From: Tetrahymena elliotti 4EA
Lineage: Eukaryota; Ciliophora; Oligohymenophorea; Hymenostomatida; Tetrahymenidae
DNA length: 64,000 nt
Assembly (NCBI GenBank): GCA_000231825.2
Contig: JH720293.1
Span: forward strand, 2,480,001-2,544,000
Direction of reading: 5' to 3'
Part shown: piece by piece, positions 1-13,762 of the stretch
How the letters are laid out: the number at the start of each line of letters is the position of its first letter
How positions within the stretch are numbered: the first letter of the stretch is position 1
Translations under genes and position numbers: made by a program
The notes under the pieces: model-generated
The model's database searches: none
The model's input: only the letters and a program-made list of their open reading frames with translations
What the model was told of the DNA's origin: nothing

Positions 1-755
1 TTTAAGAGGTACATTAAGATATTCTGGTTTCTCTACAATTATGAATGGATTCAAAGAAATTGGTCTCTTCGAAAATGATAAAGACTGCTAAGATGAAACT
101 TGGATAGATTTCTTAAAAAAACTTTTAGGAGATAGCCATAAGGAAGCTTGTAATTTAATAAAGCCAATTATTGAAGAAAGTGGATTCGATGGAGTTGAAA
201 AGCAATTAGCCACCCAAATCATTAATAAAGCAATTTCAAACAAGAATTATTCTACTCTTAGTGATGAAAAAAAAATTAAGTTAGCAAAACTGATGATTAA
301 ATCATTAAAGCATTTTAATTTCTTCTGCAAAAATATGAAAACAAGTCATGAAAAGAGTAGAATTGAAAACTTTGTTGCCTTATTAGAAAAAAAGCTCACT
401 CTTGCCCCTGGAGAGACAGATTTAGTAGTCATGCAACATTCATTTAAAATTTAATACAAAGATTCTCCTAAAATTGTAACAAGAAAGAGTACACTTGTAA
501 TGATAGGTGAAAAGAATGGAAAATCTGCTATGTCAGTAACTGTAGGTACACCAAGTGCTATTGCAGCTTAAGTAATCAAATATTTGTCTTTATTAATTAT
601 TTATTTATTTTTAAATATTTCTTTTCATTTAGTTGATCCTTGATAAGGTTATTACTGATGTAGGAGTATTGATGCCTAACAAGAAATCAATTTATGAACC
701 TATTTTGCATAAGCTTGAAGAAATAAATATCAGATGTATTGAAACTGAAGAGTGA
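1..755 (+). CDS. saccharopine dehydrogenase, C-terminal part (5' truncated by window edge)
   Basis: Lysine degradation: this is the C-terminal catalytic region of saccharopine dehydrogenase, either a stand-alone enzyme or the second half of a bifunctional alpha-aminoadipic semialdehyde synthase. The missing N-terminus prevents choosing. Reading starts in frame at base 2 with LRGTLRYSGFSTIMNGFKEI, the strongly conserved LRGTLRY block of this family, followed by VMQHSFKIQY and the STLVMIGEKNGKSAMSVTVG segment. An intron at 572-632 (GT-AG) separates exon 1 from exon 2, which begins LILDKVITDVGVLMP and ends at TGA 753-755. The join restores the family pattern of a Q-L-[IV]-L-D block. In-frame TAA codons (for example 569-571) fall where glutamine is expected, supporting code 6. 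Sure of the family; exact enzyme form unknown. Confidence 0.9.
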
Positions 756-2203
756 GTGAGTGAACCAAAAAACAAAATATAAATATAAATTTTAAAATGT
801 TTTATTTTTTTTAATATAAATCAATTAATAAATATTTTAAATTGTAATATTGTTTATTTGTATTATTTGTTATTTTAATCATCAAATTTACTTTTAACAA
901 CAATTTTTTATTTTTTTTAATTTAAATCAATTAATAAATATTTTTATTGTAATATTGTTTATTTAGAATTATTTGTTATTTTTATCATCAAATTTACTTT
1001 TAACAACAATTTTTTATTGAATTGAATTTTAATATGATATTTAAAAAATATTAATTTTTATACTTTCTCATATTATTTTACCTCGCAATATCTTATTAAA
1101 TATGAATAGAAAAACCATTTTTTTAAAAAAATAGTTTTTTTAATTCAATTTTAGACTATTTAATTCCACTAAATATTATTTTTACATTTTAGTTTTTCAT
1201 ATTTTGTGAATGAGATAATAATAAAATTAAATATTTATTTGAGAATTGACTGATCTAATTTCTAAAATGAGCAAATTTAATGTTAAAATAAGAAAAACTA
1301 AACATCAAAAGAATATGAAGAAAAAAAGTACTATTTGTAAGATAAATTCATGAAGTAAAAGCTGATGAGAAATAAAATTGATTAAATTAAAAAAGTTAAT
1401 CATAATTTTTATTAAAAATAGTATTTAATAGGAAGTAAATATAATTTATCTAATCTTTAACTTTAAGAAATATTCTACTTAAATAAAACCAATCTTAAAT
1501 TAATTTTTAATAGCTGAAATAAAAACAATAAATTTTATCTTATTTTTTAAATCTTTTTTTTCTTTTAATTTAATTTACTTAAACCAAAAATGTAAACTTT
1601 TTTCAAAAGAAGAAAATTTTGAAAATGTAATGTATTTCTTTAGGAATTATTATTTTTCATTGAATTTATATTTTTTACTTTTAATTTACTTAAGGGTTAA
1701 TTAAGAAAGAAAGAACAATGATGAAAGTGTATTAGATTTATATAGACTCTTTACTCTTGTTTGATTTTAGTATCTGGATAAGTAATGTAATTTTTATTTC
1801 ATCTCAGGTGATAATAATTAGTAATAAAAATTTATTTTTATATTTTGGTTGGATAGTAACTTATATTTATTAAGAAATCCAAAGTAGAGAAATGCATTCA
1901 TTTATTTTAATTAAATCCTTTATTTAATTATAATAAACAGACGATCAGATAAGTATTTATATATTGGCAGCAACTCATATTTCCTTAAATAAGATATAAT
2001 ACATAACATAAGTTATTTATATAACTAAAATATGATAAACGTACCTATGAAATAGGCTAGGAGACACTCTGAGCTAACAAAACATTAAAAAGAACCTTTA
2101 GCAGATCATTATAAAGTACAAAGCCTTTTTAATTTCTATTTCTACCTACTTTAACCATATTTATAAATTAATATAAAAGGAATGCTCACTTATAATCTAA
2201 AAA
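756..2203. other. intergenic, AT-rich, with one tandem repeat
   Basis: No gene recognised on either strand. Lies between the saccharopine dehydrogenase stop and the next start on the same strand, so it should hold the first gene's 3' end and the promoter of the second. A 106-bp tandem duplication is listed separately. Confidence 0.6.
803..1016. repeat. direct tandem duplication, period 106 bp, two copies
   Basis: The string tcaattaataaatat occurs at 821 and again at 927, and cttttaacaacaattttt at 891 and again at 997, both offset by 106 bp. The two copies differ by a few substitutions and small indels. Non-coding; sits just downstream of the saccharopine dehydrogenase gene. Confidence 0.8.
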
Positions 2204-4831
2204 ATGTAAAGAAACAAGAATGAAACAAAAAAAGAAATACCTAAAGAAGACTACAGTATCTTATTTAAAACTATAGCTAACACAAGTTTTTATCATTAGC
2301 TCTCTCATAAATTTGGCGATACTTTTTCTAAAGCTAGCTTAAAGTATCTTAAGTTCGAGACTTACTAAAAGGGAGATATTATCATCAAATAAGGTAAAAT
2401 CAATATAATTTAAACAGTATTAACTGTTTCATGCAAGTCATAATTTTTATTTTTTTTTAAATTTGATTTTTACTAATAATAAAGGTGTTAATTGCTTAAA
2501 TACCTATTTTGTATTAAATGGTATTATCAGGTAATAAAAAACTAATCTAAAAGATGGTCTTGATAGATATTAAATACCTAGCGATTAAACTTAGAAAACG
2601 GAATTTTAAAAATTACTTTCTATAGGATCAAACTTTGGCTTTCTTCCTAGCGAAGATACTATATCATAATGTTCTTATGAGGCTTTTTCATATGGTGTAG
2701 AATTAGCTGTTATAGATATGAATTCTCTAAGAGATATAAAGAGAGATGCTGAAAGTTAAAGCAATACTGAAAAGATAAAATTCTTTTAAGAGTAAATGAA
2801 AGACCTATTTGAAGGAATAGATAAAAAAACAATTTAACTTTTTATGTAGCTGATAAAAGAGTTACAAGTAAGCAGAGGAGAATTAATAAGCAACAAAATA
2901 ATTTAGGATAATTTACTTTGTGTCATCTCTAAAGGACAAATTATGGTATTTACATTTATAACCAGAATTAAATATTTAATAAAAAAAAAATTTTTTTCAA
3001 CAAACATTTAAAATAATTATTCAATTAACTTTGATAATTAAATTCGATTGGTATTTTTAAATTTGCTTGTTGTTTTTTTGATCAAAGTTCATTAAAAAAA
3101 TGTTTAATTATTTATTTATAGAGCGATTATTCAGTAGAAATATAGCATGAGAGAATTAAAGATGATGGCATAGATTTAGCTAATGCAAGATAAATTAAAA
3201 AAAGAAACTATTGTACAAATATTTTAGTGAGGGGTGATGTATTTGTTGCTAATGGTGGATAAAAAGATAAAAAAATAGAGGGTACTCATTTAAAGATCAA
3301 AGAAAAACTTGTATCTACTTCTTTTATAACTTAAATTTACTACCTTGATGATTCTGAATATGAGGCTATTTTAAAAAAGCTCAGAAACGATATGAGATTT
3401 GAAATTCTAGTCGAAGATGACAATTTAAAACTTTCATAAAAGATTCTAAATGATTTTATTAGTATCCATTCAAGATTTATTTAAAAGCAAAAAGACCTTA
3501 AAAACTAAATTTAAAATAATTACTCTTAAGATGTTGAGATGGAAAATGGAAAATAAATGAATTTGTTAACAGAGTAAAACTAGAATACACAAAAGATTAA
3601 TTAACAAGTTCTTGAGTAAAATTCGTCTAAAGATAACTTATTAAAGGATCCATATTATAAAAGAAATAATGTAAATACCTCTTACTAACTTTCTAGATAC
3701 AGAAGAAATACTATCAATGTACCATCTGAAGGTATTAAAAGTGAAAAGAAAAATGATCTTTCTTACAATGTTTGCCATTAAAGCGATCTAGGAAAATCAG
3801 CAATTTAATTTTATTTTGAAAAGTAGGATTTTAATTAGACCAAAAAAAGTAGAAAAAATTCAAGTAATAACTTTAGTTTAAATTATAGTGTTATCAGTGA
3901 AAATACATTCAATACTCACCCTAATTAAAATAACTCACTTATTGATTCTTTCCTTTAAACATAAAATCTTTAATCTGCAAGAAAGAAAGTTATTAAAACT
4001 CCTAACTCTACAAGTTCTTAATTTGAATAGAATTATAATGTTAAAGAAAGTATAACTTCTAAGAATCCAAGTAGATGTGAATATATTTAATCTGAGCCTA
4101 GTGAAATATTTTGCTTTAGAAAGTAACAATTTCCATTAAGCTGTAAGAGCTCTAATGCATAACAATAGCTAGGTTATAATTAATAAATTATAGAGTAACT
4201 AGGTTAGTCAGGAAAATAAGTTCAAAACCTATTTTAATTACATTAACAAATGTCTTCTAAAAGAAATAGAGCTGTTTCGTAATTTATCTAAAATGTTTCT
4301 CATGATTATGGGTACTCATGTCCTTAAATAAAAGATTAATGTGATGAAATTTAAGTTAATAATCATGTTACTAAAAGGAGAAACACTAATAATTCAGTGA
4401 CAACTACCTAAAAGAAAAATAGAAATAAAACAATAGAATTGTTGACTGAAATTACAAATAAGAAAAAGTCTTATGATTTATTTGAGCAATTTGATGATGA
4501 ATTAGAAAATTTGGTTAAATGTAAAAACTAGATTTTAAAGAAGTGTAAAAAAGACTAAAGAGAATTTCATCTTTCTTCTAAATAAAATATGAAAACTCAA
4601 GAAAGTACCGATATTCAATATTTGTGTCTTAAAAAAAAATAAATTCTTGAATAAGCTAATAAAGAAATAATCAAAAAAAGAGCAGAAGAAAAAGAAAATA
4701 AGAGCAATACAAAAAAGACCTATAAAAAACAAGAAACATATTTATTTGGCAACTTGAGTGATGTAATTAGGTTAAGAGTTTCTAGAATAATTAAAAATCG
4801 CTAAAATCCTTTATATAATAGCTATCTTTGA
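2204..4831 (+). CDS. cyclic nucleotide-binding domain protein
   Basis: Predicted soluble protein of about 786 residues with cyclic-nucleotide-monophosphate-binding (CNBD) folds; ligand and partner unknown. Three exons: 2204-2393, 2485-2945 and 3122-4831. Exon 1 holds the CNBD entry signature YLKFETYQKGDIIIKQG, which continues across the first intron into TYFVLNGIIR, the usual beta-barrel strands. A second, weaker CNBD-like segment follows (VSRGELISNKI ... LLCVISKGQIM and, after intron 2, NYCTNILVRGDVFV). No membrane segment is visible, so this is not a channel. From about residue 300 the protein is rich in N, Q, S and K, with a lysine-rich, coiled-coil-prone tail. The ATG at 2204 is the first in frame and has an A-rich context. 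Such CNBD proteins form large families in ciliates. Binding of cAMP or cGMP is an inference. Confidence 0.82.
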
Positions 4832-5192
4832 AACTAAAGTTTTAACAATAATAAATATAATGTTAATAATCTCTTCACAAATCTTAATTTTAAAATATAT
4901 AAAACCCAAAATCTGTAAAATTTGATTTTTGTTGCTTAAATATGTTCATATTATATATAATAGATAAATATTAATTAATTCAACTAAAACTAATGTGCAA
5001 ATAGCTCAAAAATATTTTTTTAAAAAAATAAATTTGAAATTGATTTGAAATTAATTCGAGGATAATTTAAATTTTAAATCAATCGGATAAATATAACATA
5101 TTTTAATGGTATTTTATATTAATATTTATGTTAATTAAATTTATTTACATTTACTAAAGTATCTTAACTTAACCCTAAATAATATTTTAATT
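4832..5192. other. convergent 3' intergenic spacer
   Basis: AT-rich spacer between two genes that end towards each other. Must contain both 3' ends; no open frame or RNA gene seen. Confidence 0.6.
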
Positions 5193-8100
5193 TCATTTAT
5201 TTTGGATTTATTTATTATTTTAAGCACTTTTTAATTGAGAAATAGGTATTAAAGTATATTGTTGCTACTTGCTTTGTGAGATTTAAAATATTTTATTCTA
5301 TTATCTTGCATCTTATTTTTAAGGATCGACATATGGATTGTTAATAGAATCTAACTTTGCTCCAACTGGAGCTATCAAATTAAAGCTATTATTATTAGAG
5401 TCTTCATCAGAAATTTAAGTATTATTTGAGATATTTGTTTTAAAATTAAAATTTCTTTGTTGATTATTGTTAGTATTTAAACTTAATCTTTTTTCTTAAA
5501 TACTAAAATGATCATTAGAAAATATTTTATCTCTAATTTAAGATTGTCCTGTTGATAAGGTACTTAATTGCTTGTTTAAAGCTTTTTCAGCTAAAACTTA
5601 CTGCTTTTAAGCTAAATTTTAAAACTAAGTATTTTCATTTTATTTCATGAAATTTTAGTTTTGCTAAAAAATTAATGGCTTTGATATATGTATATCAGGA
5701 TTTGTTAGGATCATATCTGTCATTCCATTTAAATGGCTCTATGATCCTTCATTTTTAAAATTTTAAGTTTGATGTGTTTAGTGATTATTTATAGCATTAA
5801 AGTTGTTAGTAGCTTGTTAAGAATTAGTTTAATGCTTATTAATAATATTATGATTAAGTTGTGTTTAGTTTTAAAGTATTTGCTAAGATAATGTGGGTTT
5901 TTATTGCTATTGAGATATGTTGGAATTGCAAGAATATATAGTCTCTTATTGGTCACTCCCTAATAATAATGATGAATTCTATGAATTTTTTCCTGATAAG
6001 ATATTTAGTTGTTAATTCTTTCCACTAAAATCTTTATTTTGTTACTTTAGACTTTTACTTCCATTAAGTTCTTATAAAGAAACTAATTGAGATACTGAAT
6101 TAGAAGTGGCTGGTTTTCCAACTTTATATTATTTATTTATTACCGAATTTGAGGGAAATGAAAAAAGAGCTTTTGATTCATCTTGATAAGTTTTTGGCTA
6201 TGGTAATGCATTGCTAATCTAATTTTTTCTCATTTTATTATTATTAAGCTCAGATTGCTTTTAATATAAGCTCTCTCTTATTTAAAAAAAGGATTAACAT
6301 GCTTCAAATGCATTTATGATGCTGGTATCTTCTGATTTTATTTCTTTTTCAAGATAATTAATTGATTCATTAAAATCATAGTTTCCTAGTTAATAAATAA
6401 TATTTTCTTTTAAAATACTATTTTCTCTTTCATAAAGCTTGATATCTTCTTACAAATCCTTTTAAGATTTTTCATTTTCATTCTGTTTTTCATCTTTTTT
6501 TCTATTTTAAACTAACTCAATCATGTCATTTTAATCTTCTTCTATTTATTTAAATAAATAATCCCAATTAAATTAAAAAAATGAAATCTGGAAAAAAAAA
6601 ATTTTTATTAAAAAAATAAAAAATTAATTACAATAATTGCTTTGTGTGACAGTGTCATGAATAGTTTCTTCATATTAACGCATCCAATAGGTGATATTAT
6701 TGTTTATATTGACTACTGATCCAAAGAAATTTTATTCTGTAGGAGTTGGATAATCTTTTTACACTAAAAGTATGGAATGACTTTCACACTTCAAATTTTC
6801 AGCTATTTCTAGTAGCATCTTCATAATCATTAAATTGCAATTACTTTTGTCAATAGATCCCAAATTTAATATGGAATTTTCACCTAAGATTGAAGAAAGC
6901 ATTTCCTTCTCATTATTTAAATGGAGAATCATATTTTAGTATTCTACTTAGAGCTTCATCATTATCACAAAGTACCTATATTTCTCATAAAGTGTATTGA
7001 ATTCACTTAGAATACCCTTTTTGTAGTTTTGTAGAGAAACACTATAATATTCATGCATGTTTTTTGTCTTTTCGAGCAAATAGTTAAAAAAACTTATATG
7101 CTAAGGAGTTATAATCTATGGTGGAGCATCTAACCCATCTTCTTTAATTAATCCTCTTTGAGGGTTTTATTTTTATAGTTAGAGGTCATCTTTAGCTGCA
7201 AACTACTGCTTCTATCCCTACTAAGTGTTTGGGTTTGAAATTTTTTGATTGGTTTCTATTTTTTTAGATAAAAAGGTTCCTTCCACATTACTTTTACTTC
7301 TTGAATGATGAGCTTTTATAGCATAAATATAAAATATTTATTAAAAAAAAAAATAAGAAATTACCTTTGGATGCTTGAATTTTTTAAATATTAGTTCTGT
7401 TTACTGCCTAAATATAATTTAGTTATTAAATATTATTTGGAGCATAAGGGAGAGATTAATTCATTATTTTCTTTTTGGTGCTTATCAATTCAAGCATACT
7501 TTTAGACTCATCTATGTCAGCATTAAAAAATTCCTCTTCTTTTATAAGTTCTTCATCACATTCTTCATTCAAAAAATTTAATTTTTGCATATCTACTTAT
7601 TAATTTTAAGAGAAGAATGGATTTTATTGTCTATAATTTGATGCATTTGAAAGAGAACTTTGTTAGACCTAATTTTGCTAGAAATAGTTGGGATTGCTTG
7701 GAAGATGATCATTTAATTGCTTATTAATTGAATCATCATCATTATCAACACAAGCATCATCAATTTCTCCTTCAAACTCCTCAGCTCTAAAGCATTCATT
7801 TTACTCTTCACCATTTTTAAATTTCTGCTTACTCAAAAGGGGAGAATTTCTAATTAACTATCCTTTCTAAGCTTTAGTTACTTCATTAGCTTGACTTTAT
7901 TAATACTTTTTTTCAAAATTTTGAATGTAGTTGTAATTCTTACTATTTTCTTTAACATGAAGACCTTGTAAATTTTAAAAATTAGCAGCTCTATTTGATA
8001 GTTAGCTTTCACAAATATCATAGTCATTTTCATCATTATTTTCTACTTATTTATTCTTCTTTATACTTAATTAGTCAATACGAGGGTCTCTTTTCTCACT

Positions 8101-11100
8101 ATCTTCACTATCAGTTATATCTACATCACAATCATCAAAATTTAAGTTATTTTATGGTTAATTCTTTGCCATATTTTATTGGCTTGAGAGAGAATTTTTT
8201 CTAGCAAAATCAGTATTTGTTCCAAATTTACTAGTTTTGTCTTTAACATTCACATTTTAATTATTTTAGTTTTAACCAACTAATTGTCCTAAATTATTCT
8301 ATATTATATTAGCTACTTAAAGGGCTTAGTTAGAGAAATTTGTTTTATTATTGTTTGACAGCTAAGTATGAGATTAGAGGTTAGTACTACTTAAATTTAT
8401 GTTTGAGTTATTATTTCCTTTATTTATATTGTCTTTTTAATTAGTATTTTAAGAATTTTAATTGCTACTGCTTTTAGATTAATTTAATTGGTTGTCTTAA
8501 AATAGCTATCTTTTTGAAGATTATAAATTAAATGATTACTGTGTATTAGTTCTATTTAGAGCGGTATTTTTAATTGGTGTTTCTTAAGTATAAAGTGTGG
8601 GTGAGGTCATTTATATTTATCTATTAAGAGAGTAAAATTAGAAAAAAACTTCACTCTCTTTCATTTTTAAGAGCTTGTAAAGGTAGTTATCTTTCATGCA
8701 TAAATGAAGAGGAGTTTTATTGTTTAAATTCCTTGAAAAAATATCTGCTCCACATTCAAGAAGTTATTTTACTATATCATAACAACTATGCATACAAGCA
8801 ATATGAAGTGGTGATTGCTTTTCTTTACCTCCTTTCAAATTTATATGAAATGGCATGTAAGATAAACAGCTAGAGAAACTTGAAGAATCTTTCATTTAAA
8901 CTATTGTATTTAAACTTTTTTGCTGCTAATTCATTAAGCTTCCATCTTTAACACCAGGGAGATTTGCAAAATCAGGAAGTCTTTTGTTTTAATAATTATT
9001 TTCCATTAAATATTTATTGTAATTTTAAATGAATTCAAAAGCATCAGATTATCCTCTTCTCGCAACTAAATGAATTGGGGCCCACCCATCTTTATTTTTT
9101 ATGTTAGGATCAGCTCTAAATTAAAGCAAAAGATCACATATTTTTGAAGAATAAGATTTATCTCTATGAAAGATGGTCATTATATAGTGAAGAGGAGTGT
9201 TTCCTTCGTTATCTGCTCCATTTGGATTAGCTCCTCTCTTTAAGAGATCTTGAACTAAATAGTATTAATATTTTATAGTAGCTAAATTCAAGCATGTACC
9301 ATATTAAGATCCTCCTAAGTTTACATTAGCCCCATTTGAAATTAAAGTTTTTGCACTAAAAAATTTTTCATGAAGGATACTAAGTGATAGAGGAGTATGA
9401 TTATCGTTATCTATTGCATTAATTAAATTAAAATCTTTTTCTAAAATTGAGATTAAGCACCCGATTTCTTCTCTTTCAGCTGCTTTATGGGAAAGACATT
9501 TATTGCTATCTTTAGGATCCCTTACAGTTATATCATAAGAAATGGCTTAATTACTCAAATAAGCAACTACTTCCATAAAGTTAACTTCTGTGCAATCTTA
9601 TTTTTATGAAGAATATCTATGCTTTTAAACTATATGCTAAATTGAGTGATCTTGTTTCTAATACATTTTCAAAAAATGCATGAGCTTTTAAATAATTTTT
9701 GCTCCATGCTATCCGCTTTACCTCAACTAGAGACTTGGAATAGTATACTAAAACCAATCAAGGCTAAGCTCTAATAGAGAATGTTCGAAATTAGAAATTT
9801 GGCAAGGAATAAATCTAAAGTCGTTATTGTGAATATGAAGAGATTGCAACCTTTTTAAAGAAGGTAAAACAGATAGCTCTTCAATCCTATTTAAAGATAC
9901 ATCTAAATATTTTAATGTATCACTCCATTAAGTAATTAACTCAGGGATCTCGAATAACAAATTGTTACTTACAGAAAAATATTCTAATTTAACTTTGAGA
10001 AACAAATCAGGGTTAAGAACTTTAATCAAATTAGTATCTAATTTTAAAACTCTCAAATTTGGAAACTCAAGTATTTCAGCAGGTACATCTCTGAATTTAT
10101 TAAAAGAGAGATCTACTATTTAAAGTGTTAAAGAATTGAAAGAGAATATGTTTTTAGAAATGGAAGAAGCTCCTTTTTTTACATAATTAAAAGAAAAAGT
10201 AATTTCTTGCAGTTTTTTTTACGAAAAACCTGTCTAATTTGATTGATAATTTGTGGCATTTAGCTAAATATTATTTAAATTCATGTTATTTTGATTGCTA
10301 AGCATGTTCTAATTGTTTATATAGTTTCTATTAACATTCATATTCACCATCATAGTGCTTTTCATTGGATTGCTTTTATGGTTTTAACTACTTGAATTAT
10401 AATTTACATGATTTTAACTGTTTAAATTTGTTACACCGTTTAAACTGATATTATTCAAGCTGTTTAAACCCTACCCTAGATTATTTATTTATCCATGTGG
10501 TAAATTTAGTTTATTTCCTAAGTTATTTGAATTTTTTATATCACTTTAAACACTTTGAATTCTTCTATGACTTCCTTCATTTGGTTTGTTTACCTAACTC
10601 ATTAAGGTTCTTTATGCATTGTTTGAAATCATTCCAATTTTATTGTCAAAGTTGTCTTCAGATTTTATTTTTTAACCAACCCCAATGCTTTAAGAAATAC
10701 TATTCCTTTTTTCATAATTTTACATCACATTTTCTCTTTCATCAATAGATTAGTCAGGCCATTCATGCATATCAGCACAAAACGAATCTCTGTGTAGAAA
10801 ATTGGAAGTATTTAGTATATTTTAATCGCTTTCATAAGCATATTTATTTACATCTTATTATTTGAAATTTCCCTAAGGAGTTAGTATATTCTCAATAGAA
10901 TTAGCCATTCTCTCTAATTCATCAATACCATTTCTATTTTTATCAGAATTAAAAAAATTTCTCTCTGCATTCCAATAGTTATTACTCTATTAAACCAACT
11001 TCTTTATATTTATACTATTAAAATTTCCATTAACTCCAAAGCTTCCTCCTTATTATTAAACCTAAGATTATGACGAAACATGTTGAGTAGCCTATTATAA

Positions 11101-11142
11101 ATTAAGAATTTCAGGTTTCTTGGCATCTTGACTACTTTTCAT
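5193..11142 (-). CDS. giant leucine-rich repeat plus ankyrin repeat protein
   Basis: About 1,935 residues; function unknown. Residues ~1-310 are N, S and Q-rich with no clear domain. Residues ~330-470 are leucine-rich repeats (LQIVDLSFNKFRDVP, FPNLRVLKLDTNLIK, LKYLDVSLNRIEELSVLP, LQSLHIHNNDFRFIP). Residues ~550-830 are ankyrin repeats (NHTPLSLSILHEKF, EGNTPLHYIMT, DGWAPIHLVARRG, QSPLHIACMHS, NKTPLHLCM). The rest is low-complexity with acidic stretches and a coiled-coil-prone stretch near residue 1,470. Two introns are inferred: 7313-7364 and 6542-6631, both GT-AG on the minus strand and both keeping the frame. The second could alternatively be a shorter intron ending at 6588. Start ATG is at 11142. 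The stop is TGA at 5193-5195. Both repeat types are protein-binding surfaces, so a scaffold role is likely but inferred. Confidence 0.85.
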
Positions 11143-13762
11143 GGGACTTTGTCTAAGTTTAATTGTTAATGTATATGATTATTATTTGTATTTTAACTAA
11201 TAATTCAAACAAAATATATTGGAGTTCTAATTTAGAAAGTTTCAGCCAATCTTTTTAATAATCTTATAAACTAGTTCTATTAAATATTATCTAACAAAAA
11301 AACAAATGAAATTTAAAAATATTAATTATTTGAAAAAAATCAATCAATTTGAAATTTTGGTAAAAACTATTTCAAAACAAAACTAGCATTTGAAGTAAAT
11401 GCAAACTCGAAAATTATAAAATTGATAAATTTAATGATTCAGAAATTTTTGTATAATATTGACTATTCTAAAAATTATTCTATTTATAATCTAATAAAAA
11501 ACATATATCAATTTTTATTTTAAATTCTTTCAAACATGTTAAAAGTCAAAAAAACTGTTTAAACTTAAATAAATTTCACTTTTTTACCTAAACTGACTAA
11601 TTTACATAAAATTTAACTAAAATTTTAATTTTAAATCATATTAAATTTTCTGAAGTAAATAAATGAGATAGCAATTAAATGTATCAATCACTATAAAAAA
11701 TATTTATCTAAAGTTTTTACATAGAATAAAGTTGATGATTTAGTGATTCAATAATGATAAATAGAAAATTTTTAATTTGATATATTTAACTATTTCTAAG
11801 ATTTAAATTAATTTGTTATTTAAAACTACTCTGTCATAAATATTATAAATAAAAAGATTTAAAAAATTAAAGATAACAAAAGTATTCAAAAAGTTATAAA
11901 AGTAATTTAAAATTGGTTCAAAATTCCTAAACCTAAAATGTTATGATAATTTTATTTTCACATTCCAAGACAAAATAAAATTTTTTGTAATTAAATTAAA
12001 TCATATTGTGAAATTAGTTAGTACTTTTGAATTTTAGAATTACAATAAATAAATATTTTACTTTAGAATAATTAGAAAGCTAATTTGAATTAATTTATGA
12101 AAACTATATTTTGATTAAAAAAATATCTTTAAAACAAATAAATATTTATATAATAATAAATTAATAGATCGATAGATATTTAAAGGATCTTAGAAATTTT
12201 AGAATGTTATCAGAAATAAATTTTTATTAAGATACAGAAATAAATACATGATAGAAACTAAAATATCTACAATTTTGAAAGTGAATTCACAGAAGATATT
12301 TAATATTTAAAAATAATTTTATGATTTTGTGTTTGGAAAAAAGAAATTCATGTAATAAATTCATTTTCTTTGCATGTTTGATACAATTTTCTTTAAATAT
12401 TTTGTTTTGTTTTAGCAAAATTAATTTTCTATCCAATGTAGACTAGAGACAAAAATAAAATAACCTTGCAAAAGGAGCTACTTCTAAAATATACATCATT
12501 TATAAAATGCGCTTAAATGATAAATTTGAACTATTTTTTCATTTATATTCATTTAATTCTCATCAATTTCTAGAAAATTTATAAATCAAAAGAATTTTAT
12601 TTCAAAAAAATATTCATCTTTGAATCTTTGATGATTGCTTAATTGTAGCTGTATTTATCTTTAAGATCAAAAAATGTGATAATATCTCAACTCTAATTTT
12701 AAAGATAAATGCTTAATTGATAATAGTTTTAATAAATTTTAGTGTTCACAAAATAAAATATATTATATTTTTGTAAAGTTTCTACAAGATATTTTGTTGG
12801 TACACATATTAAATAATTTTTAAAGGATCAATAAAATTTTACAAATATATGTGAGGGGAGTTTTAATTTTTCAGATTTTAAAAAACTCAAACAAAGAAAT
12901 GTAAAAGTTGAGACTTTAAAGAGTCTATTTAAAAATAAATGAAAGAAGGGAAAATAGCTATTAGTTATGCTGTCTGTCTTAAATAGAATTATTTTTATTT
13001 AGGAAGTAAAAATATCTAAAGAAATAGTTAGATCTGTGATTCTCAATATTTTATTGGCAACTAAATAAATTTAATTTTTGAAAAAATGTGGCTTGAAAAC
13101 TAGTTGAAAATTGAAAGCACACAAAGAAATATCTTAATGTCTAAAAATCAGAACAAAAAAAATTATGCTTTTGATTAAAAGATTTTTGAAGAAAATACAA
13201 CGAGGGAAAATTTAGAAAAAATTGTTTGATTGTAATTTTGAATAAAAATAGTGGGGGAAATCACTAAAACGATTGAATTTAGTTAGTTAGTTTGTTAGAT
13301 ATTTTCAATTTTAATTAAGTGTGAGTAATAAATATTGGTTGGGTTTATTAAAATAAAGAAAGTAGTATCAAGCAAAAATCATTAAAAAATAAACTTGACT
13401 GATTTATGAATAAATGGGAAATAAATTAATAGATTCAATGAAAATAAATTAAATGGAATGAAAATTAATAAATTTCTATTAATTAAAAAGTATATTTGTA
13501 TGTATTAATACATGGATGAATTATTTATTGACTGATTGAGAGATAGATAGAGTGAATGAATAAATAAACAAATTATTGAATGATGTTAGTATTTTTTATG
13601 TTTAATATCTATATTTCAGTGTTAGTTTATTTTTATTAATTTTCTTCATCTGTTTGAAGAAGATAGAGGATTTACAAAGAAAAAGTATCTGAATTAAGGT
13701 CATAATCAATAAATTTTAAATTAAATAAGAAATATTAAAAGAAATAGGTTGAAAGCAAATCA
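11143..13762. other. divergent intergenic region, no gene seen
   Basis: 2.6 kb of AT-rich DNA between the divergent starts of the LRR-ankyrin gene and the pyrophosphatase gene. It should carry both promoters. No open frame with coding character, RNA gene or repeat array was recognised. Confidence 0.6.

Noticed and set aside
7995..10748. Plus-strand frames rich in H, Y, F inside the LRR-ankyrin gene
   Set aside because: Antisense shadows of Asn/Gln/Lys-rich coding on the minus strand.
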